DNA of 64,000 nt from Zygnema cylindricum (GCA_037447655.1 JBBHKE010002503.1:303102-367101); one strand, 5' to 3'. Positions 23,429-33,934 are shown, counted from the first letter of the stretch. Made by a program: numbers and translations. The notes: generated by a model from the sequence alone, not told the origin.

Positions 23429-24961
23429 AGTGAGAGCTTGCTTGCAGGCGGCTGCTTGATCTTCTTCCCCCCGGAAATTCTGAGGCTAAGTTCGTCATAT
23501 ACCGTGCATTGCGCTGATTACGCTGGTTGCAATCTGTGTGTACTGACCGATGTAGGTCCGTCTGGACCCGAAGTTGTTGAGGAACTTGGAGAGATTTTGA
23601 CTCCGGCGTCACAACCAGAGTTTGTGGAATCTGCGGGACAATTTTTTGCATGCAATCTAAAATGACATATTCCTGTACCTTTTGTTGCTTTTGCTGCTCT
23701 GTTATTTGAAATAAATCTATGGAGTCTAGTTCATCTTTAACAATGATGTTCCTTGCTACAACTATTTTCTGCCTCTTAAACACAAAGACTCTATAACCTT
23801 TTGAGTGATCATCATATCCTAACAAAATACCCGGTTATCCCTTCGGTTCCATTTTCCATCTATCTGTTGACGTATCTAATATAAAGCATTGACTACCAAA
23901 GACCTTGAAATGGCTAACATCTGGTTTGCTACCTGTCAAGATTTCATAAGGAGTAGTTTCTATTGATCTAGATCCTATCTTATTCTTAATATAAACTGCA
24001 CAATTTAGAGCCTCAGCTCAGAATTTCGGATCCACATTTTTATCTGCGAGCATCGACGTAGAGCTCTCCGTGAGAGTTCTATTCAGTCTTTCCGACACCC
24101 CATTTCGTTCCGGTGAATATGGAACAGTCAAAAGATGACTAATGCATTCCTCGAGTAAAAAGGTTTCAAATTTTTTCGATGTATATTCACCACCATTGTC
24201 CGATCTTAGCTGCAAAATAGGTGAATTATGAAGTTTTTCAGCCCATGCTTTATAGTGCTTTAAGTGACCAAACACTTCAATCTTCTCCTTCATGAAGTAA
24301 ACTTTTGTAAACCTGGAGAAATCATCTGTGAAGGTGACCATATACTTCATCCCTTGGCAGATGGAACCTTCGCCGAACCAAAGACATTAGAATGAATATG
24401 CTGTAAAAGTTTCGTTGACCGATGCTCAGACTCTTTAGGAAATGGCAATCTGTGGAATTTGCTTAAAGCGCAACCATCACAAGTTTTGACCGGCTCATCT
24501 CTGATTGATACACCCTCTATTTTTCCAGCAAGGACCATTTTCCTCAAACTACCATAGTTTACATGGCCTAATCTTTTATGCCACAACTCATCTGAGTGCA
24601 AAACACCGGAGTACAAAATATCATTCTCCTTGGTATTAGCCATATCCATGCGATACATCTTGCTACTATCTCTAGTACCTGTAACCGCAACCTTGCCATT
24701 TTTGCTAACAACCTGCCGACCATTTTTCAAATTAACCTCAAAGCCTTTACTCTCTACCAACGACGTAGAAAACATATTTTTCTTAAAGTCAGGCACAAAT
24801 AAGACATTGTGAAAAGTCCTTTCAATTGCTTTTCCCTCTACATCAACTAGTAAGGACACATCACCCACACCACGAGTCTGGACACTCATTCCACAAACAT
24901 AATAAATATTTTTCTCCGGCGTTGCTTTCAGATTTTTGAAGATGGCCTTGTTCCAGCACAT
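23397..24961 (-). pseudogene. Element E: pre-integrase and integrase
   Basis: 24,961-24,347 is open: protease C-terminal part, then ELWHKRLGHVNYGSLRKM and CDGCALSKFHRLPF. 24,350-24,018 holds the integrase core (VTFTDDFSRFTKVYFM, LRSDNGGEYTSKKF, SPERNGVSERLNRT) with all three acidic residues. 23,825-23,397 is the integrase tail (LGYDDHSKGYRVFVFKRQK) and linker. The parts are separated by single stops or frame changes. Confidence 0.92.
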
Positions 24962-25984
24962 GTGGGCTGACGCTCATGTGTCCATTATCCATCCAGGGTC
25001 CTTCACGCCCTCCATTGCAGCTGCCAAAGCGAATAGATCTGTATCGTTCTCCGTAGAAACCGTCAAAGTCTCGTCTTAGAGAGACGAAGAAGCCGAAAAT
25101 AGTGCATTTCCACGAGGTGTAGGCCCCTTGAAGCCTTTGTAAAATTGGCTTTGTTGCCATCCCGGCCTCTATAAACCTGTATCGTTAGCTTTTTTAAGCT
25201 TAGGACAGAATTTGTATCCATGACCTCTCTCACTACAATAAAAGCATGCATTGTTGGATTGTCTATTCCCACCTTGATTCAACTGTCTGAACTGATTAAA
25301 CTGGTTTCTTTGCTAATTAAACTGTCCTTTCCTCTCAAAGTCTAATTAAAATGCCTCTACCTGCTCAACATTTAGAATATTTGATGTAGCTTCCTCTTCT
25401 AGTAAAATATTGATGGCTAACTGTAAAGTCTAGCTAGCTTTATCTTTTTGATGGAGCATGTCAGATGCTCCTTTCATACTACGAGGGAGACTCCTCATGA
25501 GCAATGCTGCCTGTTGAAAAGGAGGAAACACGTCACTTGCACAAGCATGTGCATCTACAAGGATACAAAATTTGTTAGAATATTTAGCCATTGTACCGCC
25601 AGTGTACTTATAATCCCAATTTTTTCCAGCCAATACAAGCTCTTCCTGGACATTAGCATTTTCATAATCACTTTTAAGGGATTTCCATATATCAATTGTT
25701 TTTTTCATTTTTATCCGAGACATAGCTAAGTCCTCAGATATACCAAATTTCAGAATAGAACGAGCTTGCGTACTTTTCTTAGACCATGACGGATGAGATT
25801 CATCCAGCGAACCATCCAATATATACAAAAGATTGACATTCTCAAAATGTGTCTCCACCATATCCGCCCAGTAAATATACTTATCCCTGGAAAAGATAGG
25901 AATTCTTGATGACAGACACATAACATGTTGTTCTACAACCACCGGTGCAGGTGGAGGAGCAGCAGTTGAAGTAGAAGTAGACAT
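24962..25984 (-). pseudogene. Element E: gag and protease start
   Basis: ATG 25,984 lies 59 nt inside the 5' LTR. The leader MSTSTSTAAPPPAPVVVEQ runs to the LTR end and continues HVMCLSSRIPIFSRDKYIYW. The frame stays open to 25,430. A CCHC zinc knuckle, CFYCSERGHGYKFC, is encoded at about 25,240-25,195. The protease site near 24,995 reads WMDNGHMSVSPHMC, a damaged form of the usual DTGAS..HMC. Confidence 0.9.
25913..25925 (-). promoter_or_regulatory. Element E primer-site position (degenerate)
   Basis: The 13 nt after the LTR end read TGTTATGTGTCTG, matching the half-tRNA site GGTTATGGGCCCA at 8 of 13 positions. It may be a decayed copy of the same type of site. The encoded Val-Met is kept, the Gly-Pro is lost. 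Confidence 0.5.
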
Positions 25985-26629
25985 GATACACTCTCAAAAG
26001 GTATCAAGAAATCCTACCAAACAGTTGTTCTTAAGTGCTCACCAATTCTTATACAAGTATCCAGACCTCACAAAACTCGATCGGAATATAGAGTAGCATA
26101 AACACTGATAACTCCAAAAGTTTTAGCACAATTGACCCGACAACACTCAAGATATAATACTCAGAAGTTTCCCAAAAATTGTCTGCAGTTTTACTATTTG
26201 GAAGTCTGGATACATAATATGTTCTAAGTCCTAAGTCTTATACTTGTGTTGAACTGGCAACACCAGTGTACTTGAGAGGTACGTCAAACCACCAAGCTAC
26301 CACTAATCTGTCAAGCTACCACTAAGCTATCACTAAGCTACCACTAAATTACCCACCAAGTTGACTAGAATCGTATCTATTGTAGTTGCCCTATCCTGTA
26401 CAGAATCACATTAAGAATGCCAGACGCTGCGTTGTCCATACGGACCATATCTAACATAATCGTGGTTGCGTTGTCTTGTCTGTGTTGCAGCTTCGCTGCT
26501 GCGCTGCTCTGCTGATGCGCTGCTGCGCTGTATAGCAGCTGCGCTGCTCTGTCTGTATAGCAGCTGCACTGCTTTGTCTGTATAGCAGCTGCGCTGCTCA
26601 AAGAGTGAAAGCTTTCCAAAAAGACAACA
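25926..26629 (-). repeat. Element E 5' LTR (704 bp)
   Basis: On the minus strand it starts TGTTGTCTTTTTGGAAAGC and ends GTAGAACAACA. Homologous to 20,945-21,671, including the GCTGCGCTGCTC tandem units at about 26,480-26,600. Confidence 0.9.
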
Positions 26630-27005
26630 TCTTTATCTCAAAATACGATATTACCAAGTCTTTTGTCATTGACTACTTCAAGACGTTGAGGCATTGGAGA
26701 TTCTTCTTTCTCCAATCTGGCGTGGTCACATCCGTTGTTCCTTCCACAATGGGTGTCAAGTCCCTCTCCTCGAAATATGAGTTCAACATATCTTTGTAGT
26801 ATAAGTTGTCAGTTCCGTCAAAAAAAGACAATTTGGGCGAAGGGCCCATTACTTGTTGAAGGTCATGGGCATTTAGACTCGGCTGTGATCCACTCCCGCT
26901 AGGAGTCACAATTGCACCAGCTGGGATATTCGTCCTTGGAGGAGCAGGTTGAGCAGTAGGGCTAATAGGAGCACTTGCAGCAGTAGCTGAGCCATCAGTA
27001 GACAT
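26630..27005 (-). pseudogene. Element D: gag N-terminal part
   Basis: ATG 27,005 lies inside the D 5' LTR. The leader MSTDGSATAASAPISP, ending NAHDLQQ, crosses the primer site as VMGP and continues PKLSFFDGTDNLYYKDML and RDLTPIVEGTTDVTTPDWRK. Element E interrupts it at 26,629; the rest is at 20,944. Confidence 0.88.
26841..26853 (-). promoter_or_regulatory. Element D primer-binding site (mutated half-tRNA type)
   Basis: AGTAATGGGCCCT follows the LTR end CTTCAACA. It differs from GGTTATGGGCCCA at three positions. Confidence 0.75.
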
Positions 27006-27537
27006 GACAGCAGAAGCAAACCCAAAGAGAAATGCGTAGTAGACAAGATCTATAGTGTGAGATATGTATTTCCAAATGAAAGAGGTCTTTCAACCATACA
27101 AACATGTACTACAAGCAAATCAAAGACAACATAGCACAAAACTCCTTAAACTGCACTCAATGCTCTCATTTCTGAATTCTTGTGTAGAATGTAAATTTTG
27201 TGTCAAACTGATCATTCTTAATTGAATTAAATACTCTGAAGTTCCTCAAAATATCTAAAACGTAAGTATAGGGTTCACCAGACAACCTACTAACTAATAT
27301 CTAAGTGTTTCGACCAAAATTGTCCACTAACAATATCTATACCCTAAAAATCCGGGTGATTCTTATCACGTCCACATTCATTGGCGGCCCTACACACTAA
27401 TTTACTTAAAAAAAACTATTCGTGTAGATACTACAAAAAATCAACATTAAATTTGGTCAATATTGAACAGTTGGTATACCAAAAATATTCTAAGTCCTAT
27501 ACTCAAATTTCTAAGACTTACTAAAACTTACTTTTCA
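26854..27537 (-). repeat. Element D 5' LTR (684 bp)
   Basis: On the minus strand it begins TGAAAAGTAAG at 27,537 and ends CTTCAACA at 26,854. It has the same layout as the LTRs of A and C, with the gag ATG 152 nt before its end. Confidence 0.88.
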
Positions 27538-27589
27538 ATACTTTTATATATGTTTTTTCGCGTCACTTAATACGTACGTTTGAACCAAT

Positions 27590-27840
27590 TCAAATATTTC
27601 ATATCGGATCGCGAAGCGATCAGCCGTACTTTTTCCAATGCTTGTTCGCACCACTCATTATGTCCTTCACGTCACTTTAATTTCACCTGTACAAGTACTC
27701 CCCCAATCCGCAAATCCATTGGATCCATAACATTACATCCGGTAATAAATTATGCACGCGAATATGCGCACGCACGAAACAATGTGTACGCACGAAACAT
27801 CGCGTACGCAAGAAACTAACTTTTCAAAACAACCGAGCTC
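27590..27840 (+). repeat. Partial copy of the inverted-arm repeat
   Basis: Matches the inner part of the arm at 28,350-28,562 and, in reverse, 32,005-32,240: a GATCGCGAAGCGATC palindrome (27,607-27,621), the CTCCCCCAATCC block, a run of ACGCACGAAAC-like units, then CTAACTTTTCAAAAC. Confidence 0.75.
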
Positions 27841-27948
27841 ACTACTGAATGTACGGAGGCATACCAATCGTACGCAATCTACCAGCTACCTCTATTGGTG
27901 TTGGTATACCCGAATACTTCGAGGTATATCAGAATGAGCAAATGGACA

Positions 27949-28562
27949 CTAATAACTAATGCACATAAGACAAACCAATGTTGCAAATATTTACACATAA
28001 TCTTGCAGAATCGTATGTTGAGTCATTGTGAGTAAGTCAACAAGACTCCACAAATCTCGTCAAAGAATCCGGCACGTCCAAAATTAAATATCGTGTGGTT
28101 GACGCGATTTTCGTGTCCCCACTACTTAGGAAAAAATAATGGCGGCCTATGTCGGCGGCCGCCGTTCGTTGTTCTTATTTGGCACCCTTGATGTTGCACC
28201 ACGTGGTCACAAAAATACAAATGAAATCTGCGTGAGTAGTCTAATATCCCACGATTGTCGCGTAGCAAATTCTTGTCTTCTTGCAGAAATAACATCGTAC
28301 AGACGTAATCAATTTTGTACGTGCGACGTACACTTAGAGGTAGTTCGAATTAAATACATCGGATCGCAAAGCGATCCGCCATCCATTTCTTAATGCTTGT
28401 TCGCGCCACTTAATAATTCACGTACGTCATTTTAGTTTTATTTGTAGATTCGCTCCCCCAATCCATGAATCCATTTTAACCTCCACGTGAAATTCAATAC
28501 GTTGTATACGAAACGTTGCGTGCGCACAAAATTTCGTGTATGCACGAACTAACTTTTCAAAA
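27949..28562 (+). repeat. Left inverted arm of a composite element
   Basis: From CACTAATAAC to ACTTTTCAAAAC this matches the reverse complement of 32,005-32,632 in ordered blocks (CAAATATTTACAC, CAAAGAATCC, TTGACGCGATTT, GCGACGTACA, the GATCGC palindrome at 28,362-28,376, CTCCCCCAATCC). The upstream 27,842-27,948 is shared only with 30,180-30,250. I see no protein conserved between copies. Confidence 0.75.
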
Positions 28563-28564
28563 CA

Positions 28565-28790
28565 TTAAATCCTTCTTTTGTTGTCGATCTTTCATCTGTT
28601 GCGGATCCTTTTTCGGTGCGGATCCTTCATCTGGTGCGGATTGAACTTCTGTTACGGATCCTTCTTTTGTTGCTGTTCCTTCTTCTGTTGCGGATCCTTT
28701 TTCTGGTGCAGATCCTTCTTCTGGTGCAGATCCTACTTCTATTGCGGATCCTTCTTCTATCGCGGATCCTTTTGTTGTTCATAGCCATTT
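28565..28790 (+). repeat. 18-bp minisatellite, left block
   Basis: About 12 degenerate copies of an 18-bp unit close to GTTGCGGATCCTTCTTCT, each usually containing GGATCC. Same unit and orientation as 30,765-31,990. One frame reads Val/Ile/Gly-Ala-Asp-Pro-Ser-Ser; the other two frames are also mostly open. Confidence 0.85.
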
Positions 28791-28904
28791 CAGCCATGAA
28801 TGTACCCTCGGAAGCACCACAGACTACCCCAAAACAGCCTCATTTTTCCACTCAGAATTCTACAGAATAACCACACCAAGCTGAAACTACTCAACCAGAT
28901 AGTG
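28776..28904 (+). repeat. Direct repeat, left copy
   Basis: Contains CATAGCCATTTCAGCCAT and CTCGGAAGCACCACAGACTA, repeated at 29,722-29,850. Together they bracket the block holding the RNase H scrap and retropepsin-like fragment. Confidence 0.7.
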
Positions 28905-29055
28905 ATAATCAGGCAGCAATCGCTATTTCTGCCAATCCTAAACATCATTTTAAAGCCAAACACATGGACATCAGACTCAGCTTTGTTAGAGAAAAAGTAG
29001 AAAACAAAATAATCAGTTTAGAGTACAGACCAGATAGTGAGATGGTAGCAGATAT
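28905..29055 (+). pseudogene. Copia RNase H fragment from the element B family
   Basis: About 150 bp nearly identical to 8016-8170: DNQAAIAISANPKHHFKAKH, then DIRLSFVREKVENK and EYRPDSEMVADM. Both ends are abrupt. It is a captured scrap with the highest similarity to element B seen outside it. Confidence 0.88.
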
Positions 29056-29750
29056 GAGCCCCGACGAATCTTACGCGATTCCACCGTCCAACAACGAGAA
29101 GCTACGTTTGATAAAAATTCAACCGATCACAGCCGTGACGGTAAAACTCTTAACACACGTTATTTGTTGTCATTTACGAAAGAACCTTCTCCTCCCTTGC
29201 CCGAAACCGCTTCAGCCATCGCGGCTAAAGCTCTCAACATAATGGATTGAACCATACATGAAGCACATCGCGTGAAAGAACGCTTGTGCATTCTATCCAC
29301 TATGATTTCCGACTCACAAAAAATCTCCCCTATCTCCTTTACCTTCGATAACTCAGCTGCAGCTGCCGCGTTACAAGCACTTCAGCTGCACAAAAATCTT
29401 GCTGCTATTCAGCCTATTTCCATAGATGAGCGAAATTCTCTCGATCCTCACATGTGTATTTTGGAAAACGGGAAGGGTGCATTGTTGATCAATGGTTAGC
29501 CCCTTCCCTACCTCTCATGGATACGGGTGCAAAGCCAGTGATATTGGGCTCTAGCTTTGCACTCAAGCTTGGTCTAATTCTGGACAAGCTTCAGTCCACT
29601 TCTACTCGCTTGTTAACATCAGCGGGTACAACCGAGCTAGTCCTAGAAATCACTAAGGAACCGCTCGTTTTCAAGTTCCAAAACGGAACGGCCACAGACT
29701 TTGCTGAGATCTCGGTTCATGTTGTCCATAGCCATTTTCAGCCATAGATT
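29056..29750 (+). pseudogene. Retropepsin-like aspartic protease fragment
   Basis: A coding-like stretch with a frameshift at about 29,500. First part (29,272-29,499): SDSQKISPISFTFDNS, ending CILENGKGALLING. Second part, in another frame: PLMDTGAKPVILGSSFALKL with the aspartic-protease signature D-T-G-A, followed by a second beta-rich half (TSAGTTELVLEITKEPLVF). Length and order suit a single retropepsin domain of an LTR element gag-pol, of a kind different from the copia proteases here (DSGAS..HMC). No RT or integrase accompanies it. Function as a cleavage enzyme is inferred from the motif only. Confidence 0.6.
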
Positions 29751-29850
29751 TTCCCTCGGAAGCACCACAGACTACTCCAAAACAACCTACTTTGATTCCA
29801 CTCAGATTTCTACAGAATTACCAAACCAAGCTGAAACTACACAAGCATAT

Positions 29851-30249
29851 ATTTCCTAGGCCACAAAGTATTCCAACAAATTCCCATATAAATATACCAG
29901 CCAGAATTCCCGCATCACCTAGTCAAAGTTGCAGAAAAACAGCCTGCAAGAACTTTGATAAATCTGACCAACTTCACAATGAAGCCCCAAGCAAACCAGA
30001 GACACTATAGGTCTACAAATTTGCCACAATATTGCCAATAAATGTCAGATTATTATGCCAATAGATCTGAGAGAAATACTCGGATGAAATTCCCAAAAAG
30101 GAGAAGAAACTTATTCTGTCCAAAAAGTTCCCTTGGTCTAAAATTGACTAAGTCCTACAAATATACACTACAGCTTACTACTAACTGTACGGAGGCATAC
30201 CAGCCGTACGTAATCAATCAACTACCTCAATTAATGTGAGTGTACTTGA
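29851..30249. other. Unassigned sequence
   Basis: No coding frame with recognisable features. 30,180-30,249 matches 27,842-27,930 (GTACGGAGGCATACCA). Confidence 0.4.
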
Positions 30250-30610
30250 GATCTACACTAATAATTAATACACCGGTCAAAACATTGTTAAATATTTACA
30301 AGTCTTACGAATTCAGTCAAACGAATCGGGACCGTCCAAAATAAATATCATGTGATGGACGCGATTTCGCGTCCCTCACCAAACTAACCCCGCAGCCGTC
30401 CGTAGCTCCGGTGGCGTCTAATTCATCACATGTTTCACCGCCGGATTATGTTTCGTACGGCCGACGTACAACTTATATCATCTCGAATATTAATCATCGG
30501 ATCGCTTCGCAATCCGCCGTCCATAACTCCAACACATTCCGTACTTTCGTCTATGTTTCTTCGCGTCAATTGAAGTCCAATTCCGTACGTTCCAATACTC
30601 CTAATACCTA
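30250..30610 (+). repeat. Internal third copy of the inverted-arm repeat
   Basis: Ordered similarity to the left arm, same orientation: CACTAATAATTAAT, AAATATTTACA, GACGCGATTTCGCGTCC, GGCCGACGTACAACT, then the palindrome GATCGCTTCGCAATC (30,500-30,514). It lacks the terminal ACGCACGAAAC part. Confidence 0.65.
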
Positions 30611-30764
30611 GTACGCAAGTTGCTATGCCTGCGATGTGACCATTGCAGCATGGCAGCATAATATCTTTATCACACACGCTCCTATTGTTGCGATGTAACC
30701 AGCGCAGTATAGCAACATAGCAATGTGATATAGAGAGGACTAAAGGTTTCCAAAAAACCAACAC

Positions 30765-31995
30765 CTTCTTCTTGTGCGGATCATTCTTTAGGTGCGGATC
30801 CTTCTTCTGGTGAGAATCCTACTTCTGTTGCGGATCCCTTTTCTAGTGCAGATATTTCTTCTTTTTCAACTCCTTGTTTAGGTGCGAATCTTTCTTTTGG
30901 TGCGGATCCTTCTTTTTTTGCGGATCTTTCTTCTGTTGCGGATCCTTCTTCTAATACGGATCCTTCTTTTGCTACGGATTCGTCTTCTGTTCCGGATCCT
31001 TCATCTAGTGAGGATCCTTCTTTTGTCGCGGATCTTTTTTTCGGTGCCGATCATTTTCCTGTTGCGGATCCTTCTTCTGGAGCGGGTCCTTCTTTTGGTG
31101 CGTATCTTTTTTTTTGTTGCAGATTCTTCTTCTATTGCAGATCCTTTTTCTGTTGCGGATCCTACTTCTGTTTCAGATCCTTCGTCTGGTGTGGATCGTT
31201 CTTTTGGTGAGAATTCTTGTTTTGTTGCAAATCCTTTGTCTAGTGCAGATCCATCTTATGTTACTCACCCTTTGTTTGGTGCGGATCCTTCTTCTAGTGC
31301 AAATCCTTCTTGTGATGCGGATTGTTCTTCTGTTGCGGATCCTTTTTTTGTTGCATATCTTTCTTCTATTCCGACTCCTTGTTTAGGTACAGATATTTCT
31401 TTTGTTGCGGATCCTTCTTTTGTTGCGGATCTTTCTTCTATTGCGGATCCTTCTTCTGATGCGGATCCTTCTTCTGTTGCGGATTCGTCTTCTATTCCGG
31501 ATCCTTCTTCTAGTGTGGATCCTTCTTCTGTTGCGGATGTTTTTTCTAGTGCCAATCCTTTTTCTATTCCGGATCCATCTTCTGGTGCGGGTCCTTCTTT
31601 TGGTACGGATCCTTTTTTTTTGTTGCAGATTCTTCTTCTGTTGCAGATCCTTCTTCTATTGCGGATCCTACTTCTGTTGCGGATCCTTTTTCTGGTGCGG
31701 ATCCTTCTTCTGGTGCGGATCCTTTTTGTGATGCAGATTGGTCTAATGTTGCGGATCCTTTTTTCTGTTGCGGATCCCTTTTCTATCGCAGATCCTTCTT
31801 CTTTTGCGGATCCTTTTTTTGTCGCCCATCCTTCATCTGTTGCGGATCCTTCATCTGTTGCGAATCCTTCTTATGTTGCGGATCCTTCTTAATCCTTCAA
31901 CTGTTTTGGATCTTTCTTTTGGTGCAGATCCATTTTCTTTCGCCGATCCTTTTTTTAGTGTGGATCCTTCTTCTGGTGCGCATCTTTTTTCTGGT
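30765..31995 (+). repeat. 18-bp minisatellite, right block (about 1.2 kb)
   Basis: About 65 degenerate tandem copies of the GTTGCGGATCCTTCTTCT unit. A 336-codon frame (30,882-31,892) reads as a hexapeptide array (VADPSS, IADPFS, GADPSS), but every frame is nearly stop-free because the unit length is a multiple of three. Differences between units fall mostly in the first four bases, changing amino acids freely, which argues against protein-level selection. I treat it as a satellite. Confidence 0.85.
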
Positions 31996-32004
31996 GACTA
32001 TTGT

Positions 32005-32632
32005 TTTTGAAAAGTTTGTTTCGTGCGCACGCGACGTTTTGTGCATACGCGATATTCCGTGCGTGCGAGTGTTTGCGTGCGTATTTAATTATCGAAAGTA
32101 ATGTGGTGTTTCGAATGGATTTGCGAATTGGGGGAGTAGATGTACGAGGAAAATTAAAGGGACGTGAAGGAGTAATTAAGTGGCGCGGAATGCGTTGGGA
32201 AATGGACAATGGATCGCGAAGCGATCATATTTGAAATATTCGAAATCTTTGAAAATGTACGTCGCTCGTACGGAACGTAATTTGGCAAGCGACATTTATG
32301 GCGAAGGACGTGTTTACGGTACGGGCTAGATTTTGATAGAATGACGCCGTTTCGTCAAGTGTACTTTGAGACCACGCAGCACGACATCGACGGTGCCGAA
32401 TAAGAGCTACGGACGGCGGAAAAAGGTCGTCGTTATTTTTCAACAAGTGGGGAGGCGAAATCGCGTCAATCACACGATGTATATTTTTGGACGTCCTGGA
32501 TTCTTTGATGAAAATCAAGGAGTTTCGTTGAGTGACTCAGCATGACTTAGCATACGTTTTTAAGAGATTGTGTCTACGTGTAAATATTTGAAACAACATT
32601 GCTTTGTCTTATTTTTATTAATAAATTAGTGT
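32005..32632 (-). repeat. Right inverted arm of the composite element
   Basis: Reverse complement of 27,949-28,562 in block order, with the palindrome GATCGCGAAGCGATC at 32,212-32,226. Its inner end abuts the minisatellite, exactly as the left arm does. Confidence 0.75.
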
Positions 32633-33472
32633 TGGTTATGACGTTTATATTTACGTGGTCAGTTAGGGTTTTGATTGTTTAATTTGTATGTGTAAAGTAT
32701 TGTACTTGTAGACAAGTGTACGCTTATAATTGCTTGACTCTCAGGTGTACGCTTACGATCAGTTTACTCCTACTTGAAGGTTATTATGCGTAAATAGGAT
32801 TGAGTGACAGTTAAGTAAATTACGTTGGTTATTTTGACACTTAGTGATTCCTTGACAGCTCACAAGTGTATATATAGGAATGAGCTCTCAAGTGTATATA
32901 TAGGAATGAGCTCTGTTAAAAATTAATCATCAATGCTTAGCGTCAAAAGTAAGGACCAAAGATGTAGTAATATAGGGTTGTCAATTAGGTCATGCGTTTA
33001 AATGATACATTTATTCTCTGAATATACTTTTGTTTATATGTGATGCATTCATTAATTATTATTTATGTATGTTATTTTTATGTTTGTTTGTCATGCATTG
33101 TGCATGTATTTGTCTTGTTGTTTAATGCATCAATGTATGCATTTGTCCAAAAGTGGCCCTAGGTTTTCCGCATATTCGAAAACCTATTGTGTGTTGGGTC
33201 TGTGTGAAATGGTCACATATTTGCAGATTTATTGTGTGTATAATTTGTGAGGAACCAGCGGAAGTATGTGGACCTATGGTGTGTCTGGCCTGTGTCTTTT
33301 TGGGAGACCTTTGGTGTGTCTGATGGAGATTTTCTGGTAATGCATATGGGAGTGCATTCACTTATTTGGAGGGCATTCGTTTCAAAGGATTGTTCATTGG
33401 ACTAGATTTGCTAAGCTTTACGGTTGATAGTTTGGGTCGCTTCTGCGGTCTATTGGAGACCAAAGAACAGCA
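32630..33472 (+). repeat. Candidate copia LTR of a fourth type
   Basis: Begins about TGTTGGTTATGACG and ends GAACAGCA directly before an intact half-tRNA primer site. It contains a promoter-like segment: a perfect 26-bp tandem duplication (32,863-32,914), each copy holding GTATATATAGGAATGAG. No second LTR or gag-pol is seen, so it would be the 5' end of a deleted element. The 5' boundary is uncertain because it overlaps the end of the right inverted arm. Confidence 0.5.
32863..32914 (+). promoter_or_regulatory. Tandemly duplicated TATA segment
   Basis: Two identical 26-bp copies, each with TATATATAGG, as expected of a core promoter in the upstream part of an LTR. Promoter activity is inferred from the motif. 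Confidence 0.45.
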
Positions 33473-33485
33473 GGTTATGGGCCCA
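33473..33485 (+). promoter_or_regulatory. Half-tRNA primer-binding site
   Basis: GGTTATGGGCCCA, identical to the primer sites of elements A and B, follows CA at 33,471-33,472. Confidence 0.75.
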
Positions 33486-33934
33486 ATAGCCCATCTATCA
33501 TACGTTAGGCTAAGTCGATATAGTTTGGTGTCACACGCATGGTAGCGGGTTTATTTGGCCTTGCTCGTTGTATTGCAGTAATTGTGTCTGTGTACCCATG
33601 AGATCGGCCTTATCATACGGTTGGTATGTGCCGAGTTTAATCTTGCGTCAAGTCATTATGCCCTTGACCTTCAACACCGTTTCGCGTGATTTCTCCCCGT
33701 TTTTATTCTTAGGAATCAGATCTGAGTGCGTTTTCCCCTTCAACGCTACTCACTTTCCCGTCTCGATGCTACATATTTTCCGTACGTTTGTACAAAATAA
33801 CGACCAGTACTAGAACGGGCTAGCACATTTCGTACACTACACTAATTAATAATTGCCCAAATTAGTGTAATTGACACTGACTATACAGTACCTTTATTAA
33901 TGTAAAAGCAAAAACATAATTATTTGTTCTATTT
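33486..33934. other. Unassigned sequence
   Basis: No recognisable gene. 33,790-33,934 shows weaker similarity to the reverse complement of 44,330-44,480 and may be an outward extension of the inverted repeat. Confidence 0.35.

Larger units (their letters stand above)
20945..26629 (-). mobile_element. Element E: Ty1/copia retrotransposon of a third family
   Basis: Complete element on the minus strand, inserted in the gag of D between T-rich flanks (20,940-20,944 and 26,630-26,634; an exact target duplication is not clear). It has two similar LTRs of about 0.7 kb, gag, protease, integrase, RT and RNase H in copia order. Several stops and frameshifts interrupt pol, but decay is less than in D. 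Confidence 0.93.
17604..27537 (-). mobile_element. Element D: Ty1/copia element interrupted by element E
   Basis: A minus-strand relative of A and C: 5' LTR 26,854-27,537, gag from 27,005, interruption by E (20,945-26,629), then gag remainder, protease, pre-integrase, RT, RNase H and the 3' LTR ending at 17,604. The integrase core is deleted (junction about 19,683). It is decayed throughout. Confidence 0.9.

Noticed and set aside
30882-31892. 336-codon protein of VADPSS repeats as a gene
   Set aside because: All frames are open, unit variation is non-synonymous, and there is no start context or flanking coding sequence.
28565-31995. CRISPR-like array
   Set aside because: The 18-bp units are contiguous without unique spacers, in a eukaryotic context.
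27949-32632. DIRS-type retroelement
   Set aside because: Inverted ends and a protease fragment are present, but no reverse transcriptase or tyrosine recombinase could be found.
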